A DNA stretch of 64,000 nt from Diphasiastrum complanatum (GCA_029204225.1 CM055102.1:20891192-20955191), one strand, 5' to 3'; counted from the stretch's first letter, positions 22,561 to 33,826 are shown. Notes: generated by a model not told the origin, from the sequence alone. Numbers and translations are program-made.

Positions 22561-24880
22561 CACGATGGGCTTCACGACGCGCACATGAAGGGCAAGCACT
22601 AGAAGGATGCTCTGAAGGGAAAGCAGGTCTCTTTTCTCCACGTCAAGCAAGAGGATTGAAATCTGGGAGTTGCAAAGGATGAGAAGATTCTTGAGGAACC
22701 ATATTGACAGGTAAAGATCCAGCCACTACCTCTGAAGATTCCAAAAATTTGTGTGAAGCTTTCTTGTTGGCCAATAAGACCCTGCTACGAATTCTGTAGG
22801 CTTTGCTTTTCAGTAGAATGAGTTTTCAAAGACTTATGCCAGTGACTGGCTGCCCTACAATCTGTCCTGACCTATTTTTAGCTCTAATTGTTTGTTTGCT
22901 TATCCAAATCTGAAGTAATCTAGCTGTGATAGGTCGCTCTACTACCGGAAATCAGCTCCTTGATCACCACTATTGATGCATCCCGGTTGGATTCTGGAAT
23001 AATGTTGCAAACAGCATGAGGCCTTTGACAATGTAGTTGTTATTATACAACCTGTTTAATCCTCTCTATGGACTGTTGGCTAGTCTGGCCCACAAATTTG
23101 TCCACAGGACTTGAAGATCCTGCTATCAAGTTCTGATCTTTACCTGCATTCTACTACCTGTTGTCTGTGGGTTTGGTCATCTTCTGCCTGTCCATCACTT
23201 GTTGACCATTATACTGCCTGCAGGTTGCCCATTTTTCTGACCTGCTGCTTCCTCTCTTCCTCACCTACTGCCCATCCCTATTTCTGTCCATGTTTTTGAT
23301 CTGTGGCCCTTTTCCAGCCTGCGGCCTGTTCTCTGTCTGTGTACACCCCTCTCACAGGCTGATCTGAAATGTAAAGAAGCGTGAAACACTGAAATGCCAT
23401 CACTTAGAAGTCATGACTCGTGAAGTGAAAGATTCATCATAATGCATTCTTACAAAGTGAAAGATTCATCCATAATGCACATTGCATTCTTACAAACTTT
23501 CTGAAATTTGGATTATTTTGATTCATTTGATATGATTAATGTATTTCGAGCAAACATTGTCCTCCTGGCACCAACGTCCAACTCCACAAAATCTTTGGAT
23601 TCTCGAGAGGGGTAATAAAGACGGTGTATGGATGCGTTTTATCAAAACTGGAAAGACAGCCAGGGCCACTGCTCTGAAAAGCTCCCACAACTTTTCTTTC
23701 AATATTTTACTTTTTTAAGCCTCATCTTAGCCTGCTCCCAAAAAAAAAATTAAGGTACATTGTGTAAGAAATTAGCCACATATTGATTCACATGAAATTT
23801 TATGGAAAATTATGCAATAAATTGAGCACCCAAAAGATAAAACTTTCCCATTTCACGTTTTAGGACGTCTCCTAGAAGTTTGAGCCCCTCCATATATTTT
23901 ATCCAATGGTCTAGAAAAAAGACAAAGTATAGGAATGAAATCAGCAAATTCTCAAAAACCTTTCTATAAAAGAGTAATACATGTAAGTCCTTTCAAGAAT
24001 AGAGGTCTGTAGAAAATGGAGAAGCTCTATAAAATGCTGGTTTTTTTGCGGATATCTCATATGGTTTCCTGAGCAGTGTATATTATTAGTCAATAGAAAT
24101 TACTACAGACCAAATTTTATTGATTTTTAAGAAATCAAAGTCTTGCAAAATATATGTGGAATCTATCTTGTCATCTTCAGAAGATTGGCCAATTTTATTC
24201 CCAAGATAGTTATGATTTCCTCGAGCACTCAGCACAAGCGCCGCGCTTTACTTTTACTTTTATAAGAATTTATGGAGAAGTAGACTGTTGTAACGTGAAA
24301 AAGTTGGTGCCAAAAACTTCTTTTACTTTGTTGATATTCATCCGATTTGATCCTTTCCGGTCCATCGGGCGCCATTATTATCAATTAGCATGCATTTGGT
24401 ACAATTCCCGGTAGTGTCATTGTTTGTGGCTTCGGCTACTGAACAGAAGCTTGCGATTCCGTTGATGGGACAGCGTATATTACTGTGTACTGTTGAACTT
24501 GTGAGCTTGTGAGTGAGCGATGTTTGTCGGGTTCTAAGTACAAACTACAAAGCTTTGTCAGAAATTGCTTGTCAAATGCTGCAAATTGCAAACGTTAAGC
24601 TGGGGAATTGGAAGAAAAGATCCAACGTGTACTTCTCTATGAGGATTCTGTTGGGTTCATAAGTAATTCAATGTTGTCCATGCAGGTTGCAACTTGCAAA
24701 TGACGACTCCATGTGGATGTCCTGTGCTCCGGAGAACTTGCCGACATGCTGAATTTGAACGTTAAAATAGAGCAAAGTACCTTGAATGCTATTTGCGAAC
24801 TTTATCAGCTCAGAGAAAGTCTAGCTGGAGAATCTTCTTCTTCATCACATACATAACGGCCACTAAATACCAGACCTCAA
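22561..24880. other. No recognisable gene (about 2.3 kb)
   Basis: Only short frames without family resemblance. There are short word repeats, for example AAAGTGAAAGATTCATC twice near 23422 and 23455, but no LTR, RNA gene or exon that I can support. Confidence 0.5.
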
Positions 24881-24899
24881 TAATACAATTAAGTAAAGT

Positions 24900-26697
24900 T
24901 TGTTCGGGATGGAAACATATCATGGTGTTGCTACAACATTTCTCTTAGCTGCAGTTGATGATAACGCAAATGACAGAGATGGTGATGAAGTATGCTGGAT
25001 GCACCCTAAGGATATCTTGTATAGCCAGGAAGGACTCTATCAGCCATACCTTCCGGGACGCTCCCTTACGGAATCCAATCCAAGACAATGCAGATGCATC
25101 GCATTCAGAACCTGTGTCATATTTGCAGGCTTTGAAAACCACCACAACCAGCATTGAAGAGCTTACTGAATGAGCTAAAATCAGGAGGAGAGAGTGTCGA
25201 GGAAATCACTCCAATTCGAATTGTTAGCCACAATGGCAAATGGTATACTCTCGATAATAGAAGGCTTTGGGTTTTCAAATGTTTTGGAGAAAGGATCCCT
25301 GTCGTTAAGGAATTAGGATCAACAAGAGAGTGCATTGAGAAATTTACAGGAAACGGGGAAACTATCAGGATGCGAGCTGATGGTGATTGGAGTAGAAACC
25401 GCCTCAAGGAAGAAATCTCTGAGGACGCATCTGACACAACTTTCTTGGAAGCGCACCCGCTGAAATGGACAGCGAAAGATATTTTTAGCGAAAGGCTTTA
25501 CCTCGATAAGGTATTTTCACCAAGCCATTCGGATCAGCTGTAGAAGATATCCCTTTACGTAACTCTGGAAATGAGTATCAGGCAGTTTATTCGCATCTGT
25601 ACTCGTCTCAAGCCATGCAAGCATTCTCAACTGCGTTGCTCCAGATTTCAGCCATCTTTTACATGCCCTAGTAACTCTCGAAGAACAGGACCGCGACATG
25701 GACCCTTATAGAAAATTTGTCATGCACTTGAAGATAATCGAGTCCGAAGATTTATCCTCTTGGAAGGCACTTGACGTTAAACCTTCTGATATCACTCTCC
25801 TAACAAGAACTGCCACAGAGTGCTCATTGGTTAATGAGATTTACGTTTTACGAACACATGGCAAGTCGTAAAAAACTGATAATTTGGGTGATGATAATTA
25901 TACAGTTTCACATTGATGCTTGGCTACGAAGCAATTCAATATTAGCAGCAATATTTCAGAGGTATTGTAAACTGAGAAGTCTAAACGATTCTCAAGTAAA
26001 TGCTATAAAAAAGGTAGTTTGTGGACTGCTGTGCGATGAGCCACCATTGGTGAGGCTCGTCCAGGGTCCTCCAGGTACCGGAAAAACATCAATGTTAGTT
26101 TCATTGTTATCGATTCTTGGGTGCTGTAACATACGCACACTGGTGTCGGCACCAACAAACATCGCGGTATGTGAAATCGCAAAAAGATTCATTCAGTTTT
26201 ATGATGAGGCATCTTCTAAAAAGCACATTCAATGTGGTCAGTGCTGCCGAGGTTTCTCATTTGGATTATCTGTAACATCATTGCTAATGGGGTAATGGCG
26301 GTAACAGTCAACTTAAATTTAATGTGCACTTCAAGAATGCTCCTGGATGCTTTGCTGATTTCATTGTCCATTTTCTGGCAACCTGTAGTGGTGGGCATAC
26401 ATAACAAAAGATTTGTTGTTAATTGTTTTAAATGGCACAGCTTGTCAGAAGAAACATTTCCTTAGTACAGGGATAATAGCACCATATAAAGGCCAAGTGC
26501 TGGCATTAACAAGTGGCCTGCAAAGCAGCCATTTCCAGATCCAGAATATGGATATTGAAGTTAAGTCACATGATGGATTTCAAGGAAAGGAAAAAGATGT
26601 CATCATAATTTCCACAGTTCGTGCGAATCAAGCAGGGAATATTGGATTTCTGGCTGACTATAGACGGCTGAATGTTGCAATCACTCGAGGAAGGTAA
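24900..26697 (+). pseudogene. SF1 (UPF1/SEN1-like) helicase gene remnant with an N-terminal DNRRLW segment
   Basis: Pieces in order. MHPKDILYSQ (about 24997) is followed, shifted by one frame, by KDSISHTFRDAPL. At 25154-25510 the frame has TPIRIVSHNGKWYTLDNRRL followed by WVFKCFGERIPV. Helical segments lie at 25510-25660 and 25655-25870. The helicase core 1A follows at 25955: RSLNDSQVNAIKKVV, GPPGTGKTSMLVSLL (Walker A, near 26075), then VSAPTNIAVCEIAKR. Motif II and neighbours are missing. From 26470, [13 protein letters not shown] and [20 protein letters not shown], then [17 protein letters not shown], give motifs V-VI. The last codon is followed by GTAAGTT, a good splice donor. Some frame breaks could be introns, but the missing middle suggests a decayed gene. 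Helicases of this family unwind RNA or RNA:DNA hybrids. Confidence 0.75.
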
Positions 26698-26893
26698 GTT
26701 ATAAACTTATATTTACAACGTTCTTGTACGGAATGTACTAAGCTTATTGGTGCCTATGAGGCGCATGTGATTGGACACTGGAGTGAGTCTTTGGGCAAAT
26801 CGCAGGGCGAGAAATGTTGCAATGTGATTGGTCGGGGAATTGAATGCTTGCACTGGCCGTTATCGTGAGTTTGAGCAATTTCTGCTCGCACGG

Positions 26894-26948
<55 letters not shown>

Positions 26949-27949
26949 ATGCACCTCATAGCAGTGCTCAGGAAAACTCTTTTGGGTCATTCTCAAAGAA
27001 CCTGCATTCTTTAAAGCTTCTCAGTTTTTTGAAGACTATTACTCTTAGAAGGGATTATATGCTTGTATACGAAATCGTCAAATATTTCATGATATCGGTT
27101 TTTGAAAAAACATGTCGGTTCCATTTTGATACTTTGACGGTGGGAGCTCTATGCAAGATATCATCACGTGATGACTTCCAATAGTTTCCCATCATCATAA
27201 AAAGGAAAATAATCAAAAGATTTGCGACTATGTATTTGCTATCAAGTCTTGAACCTCACAACTAAGCATGCCTTCCAGGTCTATTGGCTTATCCTGGATA
27301 TAAGTAGTATGATATGCTGTTGTCAACAATCCATAACCTGTTTTAGTCTATAATTGTCAACATGATTGAAGACGTACTCAAAAACCAATTTATAAGTTTA
27401 CAAAAATTAGAACTTAGGAAGTTAGGAATGGCATTATGCATATGGTCCATCTGAGCACAATAGAAACTCTTAAGGTGCTATAATTGCACGGTTTGGATAT
27501 TTGCAAGGATATCAAACATACAAAATTAAGCTTGCTTGAAACTTTAGAAAATGTTTTATTTTTCAAGACTTTCAAGCAATATTGCTAGCTGAAATTGGGA
27601 GTGTCTGTTCAAGCATCAGGATTGTATTAGGTTCTGAAATCATTGCTTGCTTATGTTTCCTCTTACAGAAGGTCCTTTGTCTACAAGTATCAACATACCA
27701 GCCTTATATTCTTATGAGATCTATAGTAACACATTTCAAACTGCACGGTCAAATACATAGCCAATTGTTGCTTTTGATGTTCATCATAGTAGCGCATTTA
27801 TTTTTTCAGAGTACCCTATATTTCCTTCATATTCTATTATGTATACTACCAGGATTTTGCTTTGTTTTTGGACAAAAAATATTTTAGAAGCTAGTAGAGT
27901 CCTTGCAATGAGTTGCAACTTTCGACTCCAGCGTATCTTTTACTGTATT
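26698..27949. other. No recognisable gene; GT/GA microsatellite
   Basis: It starts with a likely intron of the helicase remnant (GTAAGTT at 26696). A compound (GT)n(GA)n repeat occupies 26894-26944 and generates artificial repetitive frames on both strands. Beyond 27000 nothing is recognised. Confidence 0.55.
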
Positions 27950-27950
27950 G

Positions 27951-28560
27951 CTAATAGGTGATATTGACACAATTGAGCTCTGCCAGGTATTGTACATGGA
28001 TTGTAGGGCATGTAACTTTCGCCAATAAGGTTCGAGTTGTGTGGTATGACCTGGGTAGGGCTCGAAGAAAATAACTAAGCTGTTTTTCCTTAAACATTGT
28101 ATTTTTTGCACCAAAATTTTGCAAGGAAATAAACAGATCTTTAATCTTTCGCATGAATGTATTAAGGTCTTTGTTGTCCCACTGTAGGTAAGTTAATTGG
28201 TCTTCCAAGAAAATGATCTGATTACGAGATCGAGTCTCATTCTTGGTTTGCAATTCTTCCCATAAATCCTTTGCATTTGAAACTGATGTAAGATCTAGCA
28301 TTATATTGTCATGCACTGAAAACGCAATAATTGCTATAGTTTTGTCATTTTTTAAACTCCATTCTCAAAGTTCTTTGCCAGGAGTAGCTTCTGGCTTCTC
28401 CTCAATTGGTTCTACCCATTGCCATAGACCTTCGCCTTTCAACAAGAGTGAAGTCCTTAATTTCCAAATGAAGTAGTTTGAACCTTCTGGGTCCAAGATT
28501 GTAGTGATCTTAGCTTGAATATTGATGATCGACGACATCTCTATTTCTGAATAATCTCCA
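27951..28560 (-). mobile_element. Ty1/Copia gag fragment (minus)
   Basis: The start is in the frame ending at 28365: ITTILDPEGSNYFIWKLRTS and LLLKGEGLWQWVEP, the usual Copia gag N-terminus (x-L-xGxNYxxWK). After a stop the frame from 28316 continues with MHDNIMLDLTSVSNAKDLWE, TRSRNQIIFLEDQLTYLQ, DLNTFMRKIKDLFISL and FLRALPRSYHTTRTLL, the gag core. It ends near 27951 before any zinc knuckle. Primer site and 5' LTR are directly upstream. Confidence 0.85.
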
Positions 28561-28639
28561 GATAGCTGCTTGCTGATGGATGTATGAAGAATGTTGAGAG
28601 GAATGCGAAGATACCACTGTATCAACTTTGATTATGTAT

Positions 28640-28651
28640 GCTCTAATACCA
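28640..28651 (-). promoter_or_regulatory. Primer-binding site of the minus-strand Copia
   Basis: On the minus strand TGGTATTAGAGC, one base after the LTR end, is the standard Copia variant for initiator Met-tRNA. Confidence 0.8.
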
Positions 28652-28652
28652 C

Positions 28653-29433
28653 TGTAGGAAAAATAGTGATTATTCTTCCACAGAGAACACGATGTAAGTT
28701 CGAATAAATCAAACTAATATTAGTGTCTTCAATCACGATTTTATCTGATCTATGTACTAATAGAACAATATTTGTTCTGATTGAATATGTGTGCAAAAAT
28801 TATATGCGGAAGTATGAGACAACTTAAGACAATTTAGACAATAAGAAACTATTGATCAAAAATGAATTTTTATAACTTTGAATCTGATTCATCAATATAC
28901 ATTTCTTGATGTCTTATCTCGTTGTTGTGTCTTTGATTGAGTGAGTTTTTATAATGAGCAGTGCACATGTATTTATATTGCTACAGGACAAGTCCTTTGG
29001 CCTTTTATTTACAGGTCTTTTGGCCTTTCAATGCTGTAACAGTAGATATCTAACTGTTTACGACGGTTGATATTCAAATAGACGCTCTGTTTCTATGCTC
29101 GAATAACATCTATTCGCGAATAATTCGCGATAGTCATCTCTTTGTCTCAACTTTGTGTTTCGCGAATTGTTCGCGACACTTGGTTCTTCGCGACATTTTC
29201 GTCTTTCGCAAATTGTTCGCAACATATGACAATTTTTGAGCTTTGAAGAAGAAATCTAGAATATTTCGCGAACTGTTCGAGATAGTTTTGCGACGGGTGA
29301 GCTTGAAGAACAATCCAGAAGATTTTGCTATTATCATTATTTCGTTTGACTAAGACATGTTTGCCATCATGGTCTCTAGGCACACATTTGCTAGTTTTAA
29401 CTATGAGTATTTGAGGTCCATTGTATCTTAGCA
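28653..29433 (-). repeat. 5' LTR (minus) with TCGCGA cluster and TATA box
   Basis: On the minus strand it starts TGCTAAGATACAATGG and ends CCTACA beside the primer site, so the ends are canonical TG/CA and the length is 781 bp. A minus-strand TATAAATA lies at 28970-28977. Six TCGCGA palindromes lie upstream of it, in what should be U3. The outer border is based on the TG start alone. Confidence 0.6.
29114..29271. promoter_or_regulatory. Cluster of six TCGCGA palindromes
   Basis: TCGCGA begins at 29114, 29125, 29160, 29171, 29188 and 29266, several as TTCGCGAA. Related TTCGCAA words fill the gaps. The cluster is upstream of the minus-strand TATA box of the LTR. CGCG core motifs are known targets of plant CAMTA factors; binding here is inference. 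Confidence 0.6.
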
Positions 29434-29709
29434 TACCTCCTTAATACAACGACTTAGCTCAGAGGCCATCAATCTTCATAAACACCCCGATGTAGACAAT
29501 CGTAACAACAATCACAACAATCTCTATAGAAATCCAAACACATGAGTTCATAAAAGTATCAGTCAAAGTTCATCTCCTAAACTTTAATATGGTGATAAGC
29601 ATTTGCCCCAAACTCATGACATGATGAATCTAGTTAATCTAGCCTTTAGTTTTGGTCAACGTTTGTGCTAGCAAGGACAAGATGTTGGGCCACCTACCTT
29701 AAAATGTAA

Positions 29710-30773
29710 ATGTCCTTCATGTTGAAGATTCAAGGCTTTATGAGCAAGCTTAATATAAAGCATTGTAGGATGACTCTCCTCCTCATTCGTGTCAGACTGT
29801 GCTTTTCACTGGTGGTTCCACACTTGCCTCAACACCCTCTGTTCCTCCTTCGGCCAGCTCTTCCCATGGCACTGTTGCCCCCTCGCTTAGTTTTGAACCT
29901 CACTCGACCCTTGTTGCTTTGCCTTCTCTACCCCCTGAACGGGTTCCTTGCCACGCTTGTGGTCATTTCTTCTCTCCTAGAGGAGGTCCTGCGCTGCTTC
30001 AGTCGTCTCAAGATCGCCCTCCTCTCAACACCCCATTCCTCCTCTGCTTCAGCCTGGTTTTGGATTTTTTCCCTTGATGTCCTTGGCGCCTTTCACTTGG
30101 GCTTCCCTCGTCCAAGCTCTACTTTCAAATTCCCCTCGCTCTTCATCGTGAAACTCAACTTGCTATGTGTCTTCCTCTTGATTGCTTGGCTATTGACCCC
30201 TTTGACATTGCGGCTTGGAATTTGTTTCCTCTTTTTCCCCTTTGGTGTCTAGTCCTCCCTCCAAGGGGTGGGGATGCTAGTCATAGAGAAACTCGTGCTC
30301 GCCTTCGACGCTTTTTATCGGGGCCTGGGAAACGCTTCATGATGAACACTTTGCCCATTGTCAACTCGCAACTTACAGGACTCTCAACCTAAAGGCGCCC
30401 CTCCTCTCCACCGTTGTCTTCGTCGCACGATGCATCTTCGGCAAGTTGGTGAGTATTCTCGTGATGCTCGAGCTTTAGCTCCTTTCACACCCGCTCTCAC
30501 TTCTGCTGATACTGTTGCTGCTCTCCAAGCTCTTCATCCTGCTTCTCAAGGCATTCTGCCCTTGTTTGTGGAGGACTTTGTGTCTGATGTTGACTTGGTG
30601 CTTGATCATGATTCTTTCTCTCGTGCCTTCCATCGTAGTCCTCGTCTTGCTATTCGTGGTCCCTCCGGTTTGGTCTATGGACACCTTCCTAATTGCTTTT
30701 CACCTGGGGACTCTGCTAGTGGCTTTGTTCAACTCTTTCAGGTATGCTCTTTTATCGCCTCTGGTCACATTCC
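29710..30773 (+). mobile_element. R2-like LINE, N-terminal half (split by the LTR element)
   Basis: A Ser/Pro-rich stretch at 29800-29930 precedes ERVPCHACGHFFSPRGGPA, a decayed zinc finger (the first histidine position is Gln). After frameshifts, 30358-30773 encodes the region before the RT palm: GEYSRDARALAPFTPALTSA, DTVAALQALHP and GPSGLVYGHLPNCF, ending FIASGHIP. Reading continues in frame after the LTR element at 36236 as SFVAHLLSASRLITMTKALG. This join proves the insertion. Frameshifts in the 5' part make the LINE inactive. Confidence 0.75.
30769..30773. repeat. 5-bp target site duplication (left)
   Basis: ATTCC precedes the LTR start at 30774 and is repeated exactly at 36231-36235. 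Confidence 0.9.
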
Positions 30774-31422
30774 TGTGAAGGATTTCAGATCATTCAAGAT
30801 CCAATCCATGTCCCAAATCTTTGGTTACAATAAGGAGCAAACCAACAATCCTGCCAATGTAGAAAAATCAGCATCTACATACAAAATGAGATGCAAACTC
30901 TAAGAGATATTGATCAAACATGAACCAAAACATAAAATATGTTTGCTTTCCGTACAATTACAGTACCCTATAGTATTTCACATGTGTGAAACCGAAAATA
31001 ACAATAAATGATCATTCTACACATAGAATTGCAAGATAACACCAAGATAGTGCACCAATGAGTAGTAGAACCCAAAGAGAACCACGTATAGTGATGAAAT
31101 GAGAGATAGAAGAGAGAAGATGTGTCTCTTCACGAGTTACATCTTTTTATAGAGTTTCCAAACCCTATTTGGCCACTTGGCTTTCCCACCAAAATGTAAA
31201 CCCTACTATTTTTGGGTCTAGATTCAATGTACCCAAAGTTTTGAATATCTCTCAAACTTGACTACCAAATTTTCCACACTTTCCAAAAGTTTTTATTGAA
31301 TGTATTTTAAACTAATATAGCTTCAAAAAGTTTATCTCTAAGTCTAAAATGAGTTTTGGCCTCTTATTGACAATTTACCAAAATATGACTAAACTAGACT
31401 AAACTAGTTGAAATCTCTCACA
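30774..31422 (-). repeat. 3' LTR of the complete element
   Basis: TGTGAAGGATTTCAG at 30774 to ATCTCTCACA at 31422 matches 35579-36230. On the minus strand it begins TGTGAGAGATTTC and ends CCTTCACA. A minus-strand TATAAAAA is at 31144-31151. Confidence 0.9.
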
Positions 31423-33826
31423 CTCCCTCTTCAACTAGTTTTGGCATAGTTTTGACAATAGAACTTTGATCCAACTTTAGAATGATCTCCATCCTAAGTA
31501 TAGATCTCCTTTCTAAGGTTCTAAAGTATCTTTCATAATTGATATAGAGAATAGTGTCCAAATTGGATGCTTTACTATTTCTTACATCAATTTTGCACAT
31601 CAAGATATAACTAGAACATGAAGAACCAAATAGAATGTGAATGAAATGATTCCTCAATGTTTCAAACTTTGTACTCTCTGGAAAATTACAGCAAACAAAC
31701 AATAAATGTGAGTGATCAACTTTTGCTTGCATGTCTTCTCCTCCTTTTGTTGCCTTGTATCCATCATGATACTCCATGAATGAGCCTCCATCTTCATCTT
31801 GCCATAAGATGCCATCAAACCTTGGAAATTCATGAGTAGGTGAGTACATTAATGATGCAAATCCAGCACCACATGACTCCATAAACCAAGTAGGTTGCAC
31901 TAGTCCATCTTCAAGATCTACTTGACACAAGAAAATGACCATGAATTCACCAAAAATTGACAATCTCCAAGTATTGGCACCAAGTAGCTCAACACTTGAG
32001 AACTTGATCATGGATGAGTGATATAATGAGCCTCCATTAGCCTCATTTCCATCAGCAAAACCAGCCAAGAATGCTAGTACAACTCCTACAATAAGATATT
32101 GCAAGACAATGTAGCTAGTTTGTCCATATCTTGACAATTTGCACACATCCACATGAAATAGCTCAAACATGAGATAGAACAAGTAAAGTAAACTTGAACA
32201 ACACTTCCTTGCTGCTCCTTTGACCTTACTTGAGTCTTCAATAAGCTGTAAAAACAGATCCATATTATCTTTGCCAATTACCTCTCCTTTGATGCTCTTG
32301 ACTAGCTCCAAATTGTCACCTTTCCTTTTGTGTTGTTGAAGCCCTTTGAGACCAACCTCTTGATCTTCCTCTTGACCATCAAAGTCATTGAACAAACTTT
32401 GTTTTCCAGATACATTACTTGCTTTTCCAGTATGAAAACCATGAGAACCAATATCCACTTGCATAGCATCATCTACACAAGAAAATTCTCCAAAACATGT
32501 GAGTAAAGCAAAGTGTGTCGCTTTCACTTGCTTGCCTTTCTCTTGATCATAAAAGATATCAAAGATATGAATATCTTCAGACCTGAACCTCTGGAAATAC
32601 TCTCTCTCAAACATATGATCTAGATCCAACAAGATCTCATCAATGCTTGATCTCGAATTTCCACAAAGGTTATTGAAAACAATGTCACCAATGTCACCAT
32701 CATAAATCAAAAGATAGATTCCAAACTTTCCATCGAAAATGAAGTAGAGTAGGTGAAGATGAGTATCAAACCTAAGAAATCCAGCCCTCTTGAGTCCATA
32801 ACAAACCTCAATAAGCTCACCAATGAGATCTTCCTTGCCTTGAAGAAATTGCCTCTCGATTTGTTCCATGTAGTCTTCTCCAACCAACCTTTTGCCATCT
32901 CGATCATGAGTGATCAATTCACAATCATAGAATACTTTGAGTTGATGAAGAGATGTGAGATCCATGCCTTGGATCTTCCCAAGAACCAATCTTTCATTGC
33001 TCTTTCCTTCATAAGACTCCCTCTTAATGATTGCATCATAAGAAGTAGAAACCTCAAAGACATTAGAAGCCATGAAAAAAATGATTAGTACCTTCAACAT
33101 AAGGATGATTGAAGTACTCTCTTTTTTCAAACAAGAACTTCTACTCAATGTTTTAGGTAATGACTCACATGATAATGATTCTTCCTCACTATCATTCACA
33201 ATGACATCATTCAAAGTACATCCTACTTTGAACTCTTCACATACTTCTTTTCTCCTTGAGTTGTGACTATCTCCCTCACCATGTCTCTTGATAGAACCAT
33301 TTGATCTACTCTCTTTATGAAGACATGTGACTCCACTTGCTGGAAAAATGACTTTCTTGGACTCATCACAAAAGAATGTAGAAGAACCATCTCCTTCATG
33401 AATGCACCTAGCAACATCTTTTTCCATATGATCAAAGAAATCATTGGCAACAATCTTTTCCAAGGAAGAACCTTCTCCTCCATTGATGAAGTTAGCTCTT
33501 TTCTTACCTTTTGCATGCTTGCACTTTCCATGAAGAACCTTTGAAACACCATCATTATCCTCAAGACTAGCCAAGTTAGCACAAAGATGAACATCTCCAA
33601 GAAGCATATCTAGATCTAGCATAAGGAATATTTTTAGACTTTGCATAAGATCCACCAATCTTATTGATGCTAAAAGGTAGCTTTGGAAAGTTGAGACCAA
33701 TCTTCTTTTCCATTCCATCCTTTTTGTTAGCCATAACAAAAGCATCAAGCTTGAAAAGTCTACCTTGTTTATTGCCCCTAGCAACCAAGATTTCTTCCTT
33801 TGTAATGAAGCAAGCATCACCACCAA
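31418..33826 (-). CDS. 802-codon open frame of the LTR element, with decayed RT-like core
   Basis: It is uninterrupted for 2.4 kb. Residues 1-78 overlap the gag-protease frame and are probably not meaningful, so new sequence starts near DVHLCANLASLEDNDGVSK. Residues about 289-390 resemble Copia RT in order: LTSLHQLKVF (for LHQMDV), EDYMEQIERQFLQGKEDL (for YMEQPEGF), CYGLKRAGFLRF (for LYGLKQAP), FDGKFGIYLLIYDGDIGDIV (for LLYVDDM). The catalytic YVDD is changed to YDGD and the first Asp is gone, so polymerase activity is unlikely. NLELVKSIKGE (about 503) also occurs in the copy near 52675. A hydrophobic run, YIVLQYLIVGVVLAFLAGFA (about 570-592), could span a membrane. Cys- and His-rich patches match no finger. 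The stop lies just inside the 3' LTR. The function is unknown. Confidence 0.7.
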   Translation of the reverse strand: MVVMLASLQRKKSWLLGAINKVDFSSLMLLLWLTKRMEWKRRLVSTFQSYLLASIRLVDLMQSLKIFLMLDLDMLLGDVHLCANLASLEDNDGVSKVLHGKCKHAKGKKRANFINGGEGSSLEKIVANDFFDHMEKDVARCIHEGDGSSTFFCDESKKVIFPASGVTCLHKESRSNGSIKRHGEGDSHNSRRKEVCEEFKVGCTLNDVIVNDSEEESLSCESLPKTLSRSSCLKKESTSIILMLKVLIIFFMASNVFEVSTSYDAIIKRESYEGKSNERLVLGKIQGMDLTSLHQLKVFYDCELITHDRDGKRLVGEDYMEQIERQFLQGKEDLIGELIEVCYGLKRAGFLRFDTHLHLLYFIFDGKFGIYLLIYDGDIGDIVFNNLCGNSRSSIDEILLDLDHMFEREYFQRFRSEDIHIFDIFYDQEKGKQVKATHFALLTCFGEFSCVDDAMQVDIGSHGFHTGKASNVSGKQSLFNDFDGQEEDQEVGLKGLQQHKRKGDNLELVKSIKGEVIGKDNMDLFLQLIEDSSKVKGAARKCCSSLLYLFYLMFELFHVDVCKLSRYGQTSYIVLQYLIVGVVLAFLAGFADGNEANGGSLYHSSMIKFSSVELLGANTWRLSIFGEFMVIFLCQVDLEDGLVQPTWFMESCGAGFASLMYSPTHEFPRFDGILWQDEDGGSFMEYHDGYKATKGGEDMQAKVDHSHLLFVCCNFPESTKFETLRNHFIHILFGSSCSSYILMCKIDVRNSKASNLDTILYINYERYFRTLERRSILRMEIILKLDQSSIVKTMPKLVEEGV
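31423..31432 (-). promoter_or_regulatory. Polypurine tract
   Basis: On the minus strand GAAGAGGGAG lies directly before the 3' LTR start, the expected plus-strand primer. It is also inside the last codons of the 802-codon frame (LVEEGV). Confidence 0.8.

Noticed and set aside
22174-22602. Plus-strand 142-codon Lys-rich frame
   Set aside because: It is antisense to the zinc-finger fragment, has no family resemblance, and is explained by its GA-rich strand.
26754-27184. Frames over the GT/GA repeat on both strands
   Set aside because: Dinucleotide repeats keep all frames open; poly Ser-Leu or Arg-Glu is an artefact.
32753-33544. Plus-strand frames of 64-111 codons
   Set aside because: Shadows of the 802-codon minus-strand frame, with no domain resemblance.
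31418-33826. Reading the 802-codon frame as an envelope protein because of the hydrophobic run at 570-592
   Set aside because: No signal peptide, no cleavage site and only one hydrophobic run; the RT-like order of motifs explains more.
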